This document shows positions 25,845-40,089 of a DNA stretch of 64,000 nucleotides, in pieces. The stretch spans positions 556,466 through 620,465 of the forward strand of contig NW_026870569.1 of the NCBI RefSeq assembly GCF_963576545.1. The letters run 5' to 3'. The translations under genes and the position numbers were made by a program. Below the pieces are notes generated by a model, which was not told the DNA's origin, searched no databases, and was given only the letters and a program-made list of their open reading frames with translations. The first letter of the stretch is position 1; the number at the start of each line of letters is the position of its first letter. This DNA comes from Limanda limanda (lineage: Eukaryota > Chordata > Actinopteri > Pleuronectiformes > Pleuronectidae).

Positions 25845-28800
25845 AAGTCTCTCCGACCTTCACAAAAAAAGTTATTCAAGAATATCTCTTTCTCCTATGT
25901 GCTTTCATCCCTAACCCTAACCCTTCCGAAAGTCGGAGAAGCTCAAGGATGGTACTGATCGATGCGCGCTACCCCATTTAGTGGGGGTAGAGCCTACTTG
26001 CAAGTCTCTCCGACCTTCACAAAAAAAGTTATTCAAGAATATCTCCTCAGATTTGGGGGAATTTCGTCGGTCGACCTCTTCCGAAGGTCGTACAAGCTCG
26101 GGGATGGTACCAATCGATCCGCAGGACCCAAATTAGTCCAGATGCAACCACTTTCCAAGTCTCTCCGACCTTCACAAAAAAAGTTATTCAAGAATATCTC
26201 TTTCTCCTATGTGCTTTCATCCCTAACCCTAACCCTAACCCTTCCGAAAGTCGGAGAAGCTCAAGGATGGTACCGATCGATGCGCGCTACCCCATTTAGT
26301 GGGGGTAGAGCCTACTTGCAAGTCTCCCCGACCTTCACAAAAAAAGTTATTCAAGAATATCTCTTTCTCCTATGTGCTTTCATCCCTAACCCTAACCCTA
26401 ACCCTTCCGAAAGTCGGAGAAGCTCAAGGATGGTACCGATCGATGCGCGCTACCCCATTTAGTGGGGGTAGAGCCTACTTGCAAGTCTCTCCGACCTTCA
26501 CAAAAAAAGTTATTCAAGAATATCTCTTTCTCCTATGTGCTTTCATCCCTAACCCTAACCCTAACCCTTCCGAAAGTCGGAGAAGCTCAAGGATGGTACC
26601 GATCGATGCGCGCTACCCCATTTAGTGGGGGTAGAGCCTACTTGCAAGTCTCTCCGACCTTCACAAAAAAAGTTATTCAAGAATATCTCTTTCTCCTATG
26701 TGCTTTCATCCCTAACCCTAACCCTAACCCTTCCGAAAGTCGGAGAAGCTCAAAGATGGTACCGATCGATGCGCGCTACCCCATTTAGTGGGGGTAGAGC
26801 CTACTTGCAAGTCTCCCCGACCTTCACAAAAAAAGTTATTCAAGAATATCTCTTTCTCCTATGTGCTTTCATCCCTAACCCTAACCCTAACCCTTCCGAA
26901 AGTCGGAGAAGCTCAAAGATGGTACCGATCGATGCGCGCTACCCCATTTAGTGGGGGTAGAGCCTACTTGCAAGTCTCCCCGACCTTCACAAAAAAAGTT
27001 ATTCAAGAATATCTCTTTCTCCTATGTGCTTTCATCCCTAACCCTAACCCTAACCCTTCCGAAAGTCGGAGAAGCTCAAGGATGGTACCGATCGATGCGC
27101 GCTACCCCATTTAGTGGGGGTAGAGCCTACTTGCAAGTCTCTCCGACCTTCACAAAAAAAGTTATTCAAGAATATCTCTTTCTCCTATGTGCTTTCATCC
27201 CTAACCCTAACCCTAACCCTTCCGAAAGTCGGAGAAGCTCAAGGATGGTACCGATCGATGCGCGCTACCCCATTTAGTGGGGGTAGAGCCTACTTGCAAG
27301 TCTCTCCGACCTTCACAAAAAAAGTTATTCAAGAATATCTCTTTCTCCTATGTGCTTTCATCCCTAACCCTAACCCTAACCCTTCCGAAAGTCGGAGAAG
27401 CTCAAATATGGTACTGATCGATGCGCGCAACCCCATTTAGTGGGGGTAGAGCCTACTTGCAAGTCTCTCCGACCTTCACAAAAAAAGTTATTCAAGAATA
27501 TCTCCTCAGATTTGGGGGAATTTCGTCGGTCGACCTCTTCCGAAGGTCGTACAAGCTCGGGGATGGTACCAATCGATCCGCAGGACCCAAATTAGTCCAG
27601 ATGCAACCACTTTCCAAGTCTCTCCGACCTTCACAAAAAAAGTTATTCAAGAATATCTCTTTCTCCTATGTGCTTTCATCCCTAACCCTAACCCTAACCC
27701 TTCCGAAAGTCGGAGAAGCTCAAGGATGGTACCGATCGATGCGTGCTACCCCATTTAGTGGGGGTAGAGCCTACTTGCAAGTCTCTCCGACCTTCACAAA
27801 AAAAGTTATTCAAGAATATCTCTTTCTCCTATGTGCTTGCATCCCTAACCCTAACCCTAACCCTTCCGAAAGTCGGAGAAGCTCAAGGATGGTACCGATC
27901 GATGCGCGCTACCCCATTTAGTGGGGGTAGAGCCTACTTGCAAGTCTCTCCGACCTTCACAAAAAAAGTTATTCAAGAATATCTCTTTCTCCTATGTGCT
28001 TTCATCCCTAACCCTAACCCTAACCCTTCCGAAAGTCGGAGAAGCTCAAGGATGGTACCGATCGATGCGCGCTACCCCATTTAGTGGGGGTAGAGCCTAC
28101 TTGCAAGTCTCTCCGACCTTCACAAAAAAAGTTATTCAAGAATATCTCTTTCTCCTATGTGCTTTCATCCCTAACCCTAACCCTAACCCTTCCGAAAGTC
28201 GGAGAAGCTCAAGGATGGTACTGATCGATGCGCGCAACCCCATTTAGTGGGGGTAGAGCCTACTTGCAAGTCTCTCCGACCTTCACAAAAAAAGTTATTC
28301 AAGAATATCTCCTCAGATTTGGGGGAATTTCGTCGGTCGACCTCTTCCGAAGGTCGTACAAGCTCGGGGATGGTACCAATCGATCCGCAGGACCCAAATT
28401 AGTCCAGATGCAACCACTTTCCAAGTCTCTCCGACCTTCACAAAAAAAGTTATTCAAGAATATCTCTTTCTCCTATGTGCTTTCATCCCTAACCCTAACC
28501 CTAACCCTTCCGAAAGTCGGAGAAGCTCAAGGATGGTACTGATCGATGCGCGCAACCCCATTTAGTGGGGGTAGAGCCTACTTGCAAGTCTCTCCGACCT
28601 TCACAAAAAAAGTTATTCAAGAATATCTCCTCAGATTTGGGGGAATTTCGTCGGTCGACCTCTTCCGAAGGTCGTACAAGCTCGGGGATGGTACCAATCG
28701 ATCCGCAGGACCCAAATTAGTCCAGATGCAACCACTTTCCAAGTCTCTCCGACCTTCACAAAAAAAGTTATTCAAGAATATCTCTTTCTCCTATGTGCTT

Positions 28801-31133
28801 TCATCCCTAACCCTAACCCTAACCCTTCCGAAAGTCGGAGAAGCTCAAGGATGGTACCGATCGATGCGCGCTACCCCATTTAGTGGGGGTAGAGCCTACT
28901 TGCAAGTCTCTCCGACCTTCACAAAAAAAGTTATTCAAGAATATCTCTTTCTCCTATGTGCTTTCATCCCTAACCCTAACCCTAACCCTTCCGAAAGTCG
29001 GAGAAGCTCAAGGATGGTACCGATCGATGCGCGCTACCCCATTTAGTGGGGGTAGAGCCTACTTGCAAGTCTCTCCGACCTTCACAAAAAAAGTTATTCA
29101 AGAATATCTCTTTCTCCTATGTGCTTTCATCCCTAACCCTAACCCTAACCCTTCCGAAAGTCGGAGAAGCTCAAGGATGGTACTGATCGATGCGCGCAAC
29201 CCCATTTAGTGGGGGTAGAGCCTACTTGCAAGTCTCTCCGACCTTCACAAAAAAAGTTATTCAAGAATATCTCCTCAGATTTGGGGGAATTTCATCGGTC
29301 GACCTCTTCCGAAGGTCGTACAAGCTCGGGGATGGTACCAATCGATCCGCAGGACCCAAATTAGTCCAGATGCAACCACTTTCCAAGTCTCTCCGACCTT
29401 CACAAAAAAAGTTATTCAAGAATATTTCTTTCTCCTATGTGCTTTCATCCCTAACCCTAACCCTAACCCTTCCGAAAGTCGGAGAAGCTCAAGGATGGTA
29501 CTGATCGATGCGCGCAACCCCATTTAGTGGGGGTAGAGCCTACTTGCAAGTCTCTCCGACCTTCACAAAAAAAGTTATTCAAGAATATCTCCTCAGATTT
29601 GGGGGAATTTCGTCGGTCGACCTCTTCCGAAGGTCGTACAAGCTCGGGGATGGTACCAATCGATCCGCAGGACCCAAATTAGTCCAGATGCAACCACTTT
29701 TCAAGTCTCTCCGACCTTCACAAAAAAAGTTATTCAAGAATATCTCTTTCTCCTATGTGCTTTCATCCCTAACCCTAACCCTAACCCTTCCGAAAGTCGG
29801 AGAAGCTCAAGGATGGTACCGATCGATGCGCGCTACCCCATTTAGTGGGGGTAGAGCCTACTTGCAAGTCTCTCCGACCTTCACAAAAAAAGTTATTCAA
29901 GAATATCTCTTTCTCCTATGTGCTTTCATCCCTAACCCTAACCCTTCCGAAAGTCGGAGAAGCTCAAGGATGGTACCGATCGATGCGCGCTACCCCATTT
30001 AGTGGGAGTAGAGCCTACTTGCAAGTCTCTCCGACCTTCACAAAAAAAGTTATTCAAGAATATCTCCTCAGATTTGGGGGAATTTCGTCGGTCGACCTCT
30101 TCCGAAGGTCGTACAAGCTCGGGGATGGTACCAATCGATCCGCAGGACCCAAATTAGTCCAGATGCAACCACTTTCCAAGTCTCTCCGACCTTCACAAAA
30201 AAAGTTATTCAAGAATATCTCTTTCTCCTATGTGCTTTCATCCCTAACCCTAACCCTAACCCTTCCGAAAGTCGGAGAAGCTCAAGGATGGTACCGATCG
30301 ATGCGCGCTACCCCATTTAGTGGGGGTAAAGCCTACTTGCAAGTCTCTCCGACCTTCACAAAAAAAGTTATTCAAGAATATCTCTTTCTCCTATGTGCTT
30401 TCATCCCTAACCCTAACCCTAACCCTTCCAAAAGTCGGAGAAGCTCAAGGATGGTACCGATCGATGCGCGCAACCCCATTTAGTGGGGGTAGAGCCTACT
30501 TGCAAGTCTCTCCGACCTTCACAAAAAAAGTTATTCAAGAATATCTCCTCAGATTTGGGGGAATTTCGTCGGTCGACCTCTTCCGAAGGTCGTACAAGCT
30601 CGGGGATGGTACCAATCGATCCGCAGGACCCAAATTAGTCCAGATGCAACCACTTTCCAAGTCTCTCCGACCTTCACAAAAAAAGTTATTCAAGAATATC
30701 TCTTTCTCCTATGTGCTTTCATCCCTAACCCTAACCCTTCCGAAAGTCGGAGAAGCTCAAGGATGGTACCGATCGATGCGCGCTACCCCATTTAGTGGGG
30801 GTAGAGCCTACTTGCAAGTCTCTCCGACCTTCACAAAAAAAGTTATTCAAGAATATCTCCTCAGATTTGGGGGAATTTCGTCGGTCGACCTCTTCCGAAG
30901 GTCGTACAAGCTCGGGGATGGTACCAATCGATCCGCAGGACCCAAATTAGTCCAGATGCAACCACTTTCCAAGTCTCTCCGACCTTCACAAAAAAAGTTA
31001 TTCAAGAATATCTCTTTCTCCTATGTGCTTTCATCCCTAACCCTAACCCTAACCCTTCCGAAAGTCGGAGAAGCTCAAGGATGGTACCGATCGATGCGCG
31101 CTACCCCATTTAGTGGGGGTAGAGCCTACTTGC

Positions 31134-34100
31134 AAGTCTCTCCGACCTTCACAAAAAAAGTTATTCAAGAATATCTCTTTCTCCTATGTGCTTTCATCCC
31201 TAACCCTAACCCTAACCCTTCCGAAAGTCGGAGAAGCTCAAAGATGGTACCGATCGATGCGCGCTACCCCATTTAGTGGGGGTAGAGCCTACTTGCAAGT
31301 CTCCCCGACCTTCACAAAAAAAGTTATTCAAGAATATCTCTTTCTCCTATGTGCTTTCATCCCTAACCCTAACCCTAACCCTTCCGAAAGTCGGAGAAGC
31401 TCAAGGATGGTACCGATCGATGCGCGCTACCCCATTTAGTGGGGGTAGAGCCTACTTGCAAGTCTCTCCGACCTTCACAAAAAAAGTTATTCAAGAATAT
31501 CTCTTTCTCCTATGTGCTTTCATCCCTAACCCTAACCCTAACCCTTCCGAAAGTCGGAGAAGCTCAAGGATGGTACCGATCGATGCGCGCTACCCCATTT
31601 AGTGGGGGTAGAGCCTACTTGCAAGTCTCTCCGACCTTCACAAAAAAAGTTATTCAAGAATATCTCTTTCTCCTATGTGCTTTCATCCCTAACCCTAACC
31701 CTAACCCTTCCGAAAGTCGGAGAAGCTCAAATATGGTACTGATCGATGCGCGCAACCCCATTTAGTGGGGGTAGAGCCTACTTGCAAGTCTCTCCGACCT
31801 TCACAAAAAAAGTTATTCAAGAATATCTCCTCAGATTTGGGGGAATTTCGTCGGTCGACCTCTTCCGAAGGTCGTACAAGCTCGGGGATGGTACCAATCG
31901 ATCCGCAGGACCCAAATTAGTCCAGATGCAACCACTTTCCAAGTCTCTCCGACCTTCACAAAAAAAGTTATTCAAGAATATCTCTTTCTCCTATGTGCTT
32001 TCATCCCTAACCCTAACCCTAACCCTTCCGAAAGTCGGAGAAGCTCAAGGATAGTACCGATCGATGCGTGCTACCCCATTTAGTGGGGGTAGAGCCTACT
32101 TGCAAGTCTCTCCGACCTTCACAAAAAAAGTTATTCAAGAATATCTCTTTCTCCTATGTGCTTGCATCCCTAACCCTAACCCTAACCCTTCCGAAAGTCG
32201 GAGAAGCTCAAGGATGGTACCGATCGATGCGCGCTACCCCATTTAGTGGGGGTAGAGCCTACTTGCAAGTCTCTCCGACCTTCACAAAAAAAGTTATTCA
32301 AGAATATCTCTTTCTCCTATGTGCTTTCATCCCTAACCCTAACCCTAACCCTTCCGAAAGTCGGAGAAGCTCAAGGATGGTACCGATCGATGCGCGCTAC
32401 CCCATTTAGTGGGGGTAGAGCCTACTTGCAAGTCTCTCCGACCTTCACAAAAAAAGTTATTCAAGAATATCTCTTTCTCCTATGTGCTTTCATCCCTAAC
32501 CCTAACCCTAACCCTTCCGAAAGTCGGAGAAGCTCAAGGATGGTACTGATCGATGCGCGCAACCCCATTTAGTGGGGGTAGAGCCTACTTGCAAGTCTCT
32601 CCGACCTTCACAAAAAAAGTTATTCAAGAATATCTCCTCAGATTTGGGGGAATTTCGTCGGTCGACCTCTTCCGAAGGTCCTACAAGCTCGGGGATGGTA
32701 CCAATCGATCCGCAGGACCCAAATTAGTCCAGATGCAACCACTTTCCAAGTCTCTCCGACCTTCACAAAAAAAGTTATTCAAGAATATCTCTTTCTCCTA
32801 TGTGCTTTCATCCCTAACCCTAACCCTAACCCTTCCGAAAGTCGGAGAAGCTCAAGGATGGTACTGATCGATGCGCGCAACCCCATTTAGTGGGGGTAGA
32901 GCCTACTTGCAAGTCTCTCCGACCTTCACAAAAAAAGTTATTCAAGAATATCTCCTCAGATTTGGGGGAATTTCGTCGGTCGACCTCTTCCGAAGGTCGT
33001 ACAAGCTCGGGGATGGTACCAATCGATCCGCAGGACCCAAATTAGTCCAGATGCAACCACTTTCCAAGTCTCTCCGACCTTCACAAAAAAAGTTATTCAA
33101 GAATATCTCTTTCTCCTATGTGCTTTCATCCCTAACCCTAACCCTAACCCTTCCGAAAGTCGGAGAAGCTCAAGGATGGTACCGATCGATGCGCGCTACC
33201 CCATTTAGTGGGGGTAGAGCCTACTTGCAAGTCTCTCCGACCTTCACAAAAAAAGTTATTCAAGAATATCTCTTTCTCCTATGTGCTTTCATCCCTAACC
33301 CTAACCCTAACCCTTCCGAAAGTCGGAGAAGCTCAAGGATGGTACCGATCGATGCGCGCTACCCCATTTAGTGGGGGTAGAGCCTACTTGCAAGTCTCTC
33401 CGACCTTCACAAAAAAAGTTATTCAAGAATATCTCTTTCTCCTATGTGCTTTCATCCCTAACCCTAACCCTAACCCTTCCGAAAGTCGGAGAAGCTCAAG
33501 GATGGTACTGATCGATGCGCGCAACCCCATTTAGTGGGGGTAGAGCCTACTTGCAAGTCTCTCCGACCTTCACAAAAAAAGTTATTCAAGAATATCTCCT
33601 CAGATTTGGGGGAATTTCGTCGGTCGACCTCTTCCGAAGGTCGTACAAGCTCGGGGATGGTACCAATCGATCCGCAGGACCCAAATTAGTCCAGATGCAA
33701 CCACTTTCCAAGTCTCTCCGACCTTCACAAAAAAAGTTATTCAAGAATATTTCTTTCTCCTATGTGCTTTCATCCCTAACCCTAACCCTTCCGAAAGTCG
33801 GAGAAGCTCAAGGATGGTACTGATCGATGCGCGCAACCCCATTTAGTGGGGGTAGAGCCTACTTGCAAGTCTCTCCGACCTTCACAAAAAAAGTTATTCA
33901 AGAATATCTCCTCAGATTTGGGGGAATTTCGTCGGTCGACCTCTTCCGAAGGTCGTACAAGCTCGGGGATGGTACCAATCGATCCGCAGGACCCAAATTA
34001 GTCCAGATGCAACCACTTTCCAAGTCTCTCCGACCTTCACAAAAAAAGTTATTCAAGAATATCTCTTTCTCCTATGTGCTTTCATCCCTAACCCTAACCC

Positions 34101-37100
34101 TAACCCTTCCGAAAGTCGGAGAAGCTCAAGGATGGTACTGATCGATGCGCGCAACCCCATTTAGTGGGGGTAGAGCCTACTTGCAAGTCTCTCCGACCTT
34201 CACAAAAAAAGTTATTCAAGAATATCTCCTCAGATTTAGGGGAATTTCGTCGGTCGACCTCTTCCGAAGGTCGTACAAGCTCGGGGATGGTACCAATCGA
34301 TCCGCAGGACCCAAATTAGTCCAGATGCAACCACTTTCCAAGTCTCTCCGACCTTCACAAAAAAAGTTATTCAAGAATATTTCTTTCTCCTATGTGCTTT
34401 CATCCCTAACCCTAACCCTTCCGAAAGTCGGAGAAGCTCAAGGATGGTACTGATCGATGCGCGCAACCCCATTTAGTGGGGGTAGAGCCTACTTGCAAGT
34501 CTCTCCGACCTTCACAAAAAAAGTTATTCAAGAATATCTCCTCAGATTTGGGGGAATTTCGTCGGTCGACCTCTTCCGAAGGTCGTACAAGCTCGGGGAT
34601 GGTACCAATCGATCCGCAGGACCCAAATTAGTCCAGATGCAACCACTTTCCAAGTCTCTCCGACCTTCACAAAAAAAGTTATTCAAGAATATCTCTTTCT
34701 CCTATGTGCTTTCATCCCTAACCCTAACCCTAACCCTTCCGAAAGTCGGAGAAGCTCAAGGATGGTACCGATCGATGCGCGCTACCCCATTTAGTGGGGG
34801 TAGAGCCTACTTGCAAGTCTCTCCGACCTTCACAAAAAAAGTTATTCAAGAATATCTCTTTCTCCTATGTGCTTTCATCCCTAACCCTAACCCTTCCGAA
34901 AGTCGGAGAAGCTCAAGGATGGTACTGATCGATGCGCGCTACCCCATTTAGTGGGAGTAGAGCCTACTTGCAAGTCTCTCCGACCTTCACAAAAAAAGTT
35001 ATTCAAGAATATCTCCTCAGATTTGGGGGAATTTCGTCGGTCGACCTCTTCCGAAGGTCGTACAAGCTCGGGGATGGTACCAATCGATCCGCAGGACCCA
35101 AATTAGTCCAGATGCAACCACTTTCCAAGTCTCTCCGACCTTCACAAAAAAAGTTATTCAAGAATATCTCTTTCTCCTATGTGCTTTCATCCCTAACCCT
35201 AACCCTAACCCTTCCGAAAGTCGGAGAAGCTCAAGGATGGTACCGATCGATGCGCGCTACCCCATTTAATGGGGGTAAAGCCTACTTGCAAGTCTCTCCG
35301 ACCTTCACAAAAAAAGTTATTCAAGAATATCTCTTTCTCCTATGTGCTTTCATCCCTAACCCTAACCCTAACCCTTCCGAAAGTCGGAGAAGCTCAAAGA
35401 TGGTACCGATCGATGCGCGCAACCCCATTTAGTGGGGGTAGAGCCTACTTGCAAGTCTCTCCGACCTTCACAAAAAAAGTTATTCAAGAATATCTCCTCA
35501 GATTTGGGGGAATTTCGTCGGTCGACCTCTTCCGAAGGTCGTACAAGCTCGGGGATGGTACCAATCGATCTGCAGGACCCAAATTAGTCCAGATGCAACC
35601 ACTTTCCAAGTCTCTCCGACCTTCACAAAAAAAGTTATTCAAGAATATCTCTTTCTCCTATGTGCTTTCATCCCTAACCCTAACCCTTCCGAAAGTCGGA
35701 GAAGCTCAAGGATGGTACTGATCGATGCGCGCTACCCCATTTAGTGGGGGTAGAGCCTACTTGCAAGTCTCTCCGACCTTCACAAAAAAAGTTATTCAAG
35801 AATATCTCCTCAGATTTGGGGGAATTTCGTCGGTCGACCTCTTCCGAAGGTCGTACAAGCTCGGGGATGGTACCAATCGATCCGCAGGACCCAAATTAGT
35901 CCAGATGCAACCACTTTCCAAGTCTCTCCGACCTTCACAAAAAAAGTTATTCAAGAATATCTCTTTCTCCTATGTGCTTTCATCCCTAACCCTAACCCTA
36001 ACCCTTCCGAAAGTCGGAGAAGCTCAAGGATGGTACCGATCGATGCGCGCTACCCCATTTAGTGGGGGTAGAGCCTACTTGCAAGTCTCCCCGACCTTCA
36101 CAAAAAAAGTTATTCAAGAATATCTCTTTCTCCTATGTGCTTTCATCCCTAACCCTAACCCTAACCCTTCCGAAAGTCGGAGAAGCTCAAGGATGGTACC
36201 GATCGATGCGCGCTACCCCATTTAGTGGGGGTAGAGCCTACTTGCAAGTCTCTCCGACCTTCACAAAAAAAGTTATTCAAGAATATCTCTTTCTCCTATG
36301 TGCTTTCATCCCTAACCCTAACCCTAACCCTTCCGAAAGTCGGAGAAGCTCAAGGATGGTACCGATCGATGCGCGCTACCCCATTTAGTGGGGGTAGAGC
36401 CTACTTGCAAGTCTCTCCGACCTTCACAAAAAAAGTTATTCAAGAATATCTCTTTCTCCTATGTGCTTTCATCCCTAACCCTAACCCTAACCCTTCCGAA
36501 AGTCGGAGAAGCTCAAAGATGGTACCGATCGATGCGCGCTACCCCATTTAGTGGGGGTAGAGCCTACTTGCAAGTCTCCCCGACCTTCACAAAAAAAGTT
36601 ATTCAAGAATATCTCTTTCTCCTATGTGCTTTCATCCCTAACCCTAACCCTAACCCTTCCGAAAGTCGGAGAAGCTCAAAGATGGTACCGATCGATGCGC
36701 GCTACCCCATTTAGTGGGGGTAGAGCCTACTTGCAAGTCTCCCCGACCTTCACAAAAAAAGTTATTCAAGAATATCTCTTTCTCCTATGTGCTTTCATCC
36801 CTAACCCTAACCCTAACCCTTCCGAAAGTCGGAGAAGCTCAAGGATGGTACCGATCGATGCGCGCTACCCCATTTAGTGGGGGTAGAGCCTACTTGCAAG
36901 TCTCTCCGACCTTCACAAAAAAAGTTATTCAAGAATATCTCTTTCTCCTATGTGCTTTCATCCCTAACCCTAACCCTAACCCTTCCGAAAGTCGGAGAAG
37001 CTCAAGGATGGTACCGATCGATGCGCGCTACCCCATTTAGTGGGGGTAGAGCCTACTTGCAAGTCTCTCCGACCTTCACAAAAAAAGTTATTCAAGAATA

Positions 37101-40089
37101 TCTCTTTCTCCTATGTGCTTTCATCCCTAACCCTAACCCTAACCCTTCCGAAAGTCGGAGAAGCTCAAGGATGGTACTGATCGATGCGCGCAACCCCATT
37201 TAGTGGGGGTAGAGCCTACTTGCAAGTCTCTCCGACCTTCACAAAAAAAGTTATTCAAGAATATCTCCTCAGATTTGGGGGAATTTCGTCGGTCGACCTC
37301 TTCCGAAGGTCGTACAAGCTCGGGGATGGTACCAATCGATCCGCAGGACCCAAATTAGTCCAGATGCAACCACTTTCCAAGTCTCTCCGACCTTCACAAA
37401 AAAAGTTATTCAAGAATATCTCTTTCTCCTATGTGCTTTCATCCCTAACCCTAACCCTAACCCTTCCGAAAGTCGGAGAAGCTCAAGGATGGTACTGATC
37501 GATGCGCGCAACCCCATTTAGTGGGGGTAGAGCCTACTTGCAAGTCTCTCCGACCTTCACAAAAAAAGTTATTCAAGAATATCTCCTCAGATTTGGGGGA
37601 ATTTCGTCGGTCGACCTCTTCCGAAGGTCGTACAAGCTCGGGGATGGTACCAATCGATCCGCAGGACCCAAATTAGTCCAGATGCAACCACTTTCCAAGT
37701 CTCTCCGACCTTCACAAAAAAAGTTATTCAAGAATATCTCTTTCTCCTATGTGCTTTCATCCCTAACCCTAACCCTAACCCTTCCGAAAGTCGGAGAAGC
37801 TCAAGGATGGTACCGATCGATGCGCGCTACCCCATTTAGTGGGGGTAGAGCCTACTTGCAAGTCTCTCCGACCTTCACAAAAAAAGTTATTCAAGAATAT
37901 CTCTTTCTCCTATGTGCTTTCATCCCTAACCCTAACCCTAACCCTTCCGAAAGTCGGAGAAGCTCAAGGATGGTACCGATCGATGCGCGCTACCCCATTT
38001 AGTGGGGGTAGAGCCTACTTGCAAGTCTCTCCGACCTTCACAAAAAAAGTTATTCAAGAATATCTCTTTCTCCTATGTGCTTTCATCCCTAACCCTAACC
38101 CTAACCCTTCCGAAAGTCGGAGAAGCTCAAGGATGGTACTGATCGATGCGCGCAACCCCATTTAGTGGGGGTAGAGCCTACTTGCAAGTCTCTCCGACCT
38201 TCACAAAAAAAGTTATTCAAGAATATCTCCTCAGATTTGGGGGAATTTCATCGGTCGACCTCTTCCGAAGGTCGTACAAGCTCGGGGATGGTACCAATCG
38301 ATCCGCAGGACCCAAATTAGTCCAGATGCAACCACTTTCCAAGTCTCTCCGACCTTCACAAAAAAAGTTATTCAAGAATATTTCTTTCTCCTATGTGCTT
38401 TCATCCCTAACCCTAACCCTAACCCTTCCGAAAGTCGGAGAAGCTCAAGGATGGTACTGATCGATGCGCGCAACCCCATTTAGTGGGGGTAGAGCCTACT
38501 TGCAAGTCTCTCCGACCTTCACAAAAAAAGTTATTCAAGAATATCTCCTCAGATTTGGGGGAATTTCGTCGGTCGACCTCTTCCGAAGGTCGTACAAGCT
38601 CGGGGATGGTACCAATCGATCCGCAGGACCCAAATTAGTCCAGATGCAACCACTTTTCAAGTCTCTCCGACCTTCACAAAAAAAGTTATTCAAGAATATC
38701 TCTTTCTCCTATGTGCTTTCATCCCTAACCCTAACCCTAACCCTTCCGAAAGTCGGAGAAGCTCAAGGATGGTACCGATCGATGCGCGCTACCCCATTTA
38801 GTGGGGGTAGAGCCTACTTGCAAGTCTCTCCGACCTTCACAAAAAAAGTTATTCAAGAATATCTCTTTCTCCTATGTGCTTTCATCCCTAACCCTAACCC
38901 TTCCGAAAGTCGGAGAAGCTCAAGGATGGTACCGATCGATGCGCGCTACCCCATTTAGTGGGAGTAGAGCCTACTTGCAAGTCTCTCCGACCTTCACAAA
39001 AAAAGTTATTCAAGAATATCTCCTCAGATTTGGGGGAATTTCGTCGGTCGACCTCTTCCGAAGGTCGTACAAGCTCGGGGATGGTACCAATCGATCCGCA
39101 GGACCCAAATTAGTCCAGATGCAACCACTTTCCAAGTCTCTCCGACCTTCACAAAAAAAGTTATTCAAGAATATCTCTTTCTCCTATGTGCTTTCATCCC
39201 TAACCCTAACCCTAACCCTTCCGAAAGTCGGAGAAGCTCAAGGATGGTACCGATCGATGCGCGCTACCCCATTTAGTGGGGGTAAAGCCTACTTGCAAGT
39301 CTCTCCGACCTTCACAAAAAAAGTTATTCAAGAATATCTCTTTCTCCTATGTGCTTTCATCCCTAACCCTAACCCTAACCCTTCCAAAAGTCGGAGAAGC
39401 TCAAGGATGGTACCGATCGATGCGCGCAACCCCATTTAGTGGGGGTAGAGCCTACTTGCAAGTCTCTCCGACCTTCACAAAAAAAGTTATTCAAGAATAT
39501 CTCCTCAGATTTGGGGGAATTTCGTCGGTCGACCTCTTCCGAAGGTCGTACAAGCTCGGGGATGGTACCAATCGATCCGCAGGACCCAAATTAGTCCAGA
39601 TGCAACCACTTTCCAAGTCTCTCCGACCTTCACAAAAAAAGTTATTCAAGAATATCTCTTTCTCCTATGTGCTTTCATCCCTAACCCTAACCCTTCCGAA
39701 AGTCGGAGAAGCTCAAGGATGGTACCGATCGATGCGCGCTACCCCATTTAGTGGGGGTAGAGCCTACTTGCAAGTCTCTCCGACCTTCACAAAAAAAGTT
39801 ATTCAAGAATATCTCCTCAGATTTGGGGGAATTTCGTCGGTCGACCTCTTCCGAAGGTCGTACAAGCTCGGGGATGGTACCAATCGATCCGCAGGACCCA
39901 AATTAGTCCAGATGCAACCACTTTCCAAGTCTCTCCGACCTTCACAAAAAAAGTTATTCAAGAATATCTCTTTCTCCTATGTGCTTTCATCCCTAACCCT
40001 AACCCTAACCCTTCCGAAAGTCGGAGAAGCTCAAGGATGGTACCGATCGATGCGCGCTACCCCATTTAGTGGGGGTAGAGCCTACTTGC
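31134..40089. repeat. Higher-order unit P, copy 2 (8,956 bp)
   Basis: Landmarks and diagnostic variants repeat those of P1 at +21,818 with no length change: GATAGTACC with GCGTGC near 32052-32070, GGTCCTAC near 32679, ATTTAATGGGGG near 35266, TTCATCGG near 38249. At the position of the P1 private base (14745) this copy has the consensus AGAGCCTAC. B monomers lie at P1 starts plus 21,818. Confidence 0.92.

Larger units (their letters stand above)
18272..31133. repeat. Higher-order unit Q, copy 1 (12,862 bp; 60 A + 20 B)
   Basis: Q1 matches Q2 at +21,818. B starts: 18761, 20057, 21190, 21671, 22152, 22633, 23114, 24247, 24728, 25209, 25690, 26002, 27461, 28268, 28586, 29230, 29548, 30023, 30504, 30816. 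57x163 + 3x157 + 20x155 gives 12,862. The first A has TCTCCCC at 18279 and AACCTTTCC at the end of its telomeric block, which marks the start of Q. Other markers: CAAATATGG at ~18706, ~20002, ~23057 and ~27405; CCCTTACCC at ~23335; TAGAGGATAC at ~22139 and ~25197; GATAGTACC at ~24348. Its tail (28268-31133) copies the P tail (15406-18271) at a 12,862-bp offset. Confidence 0.9.
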
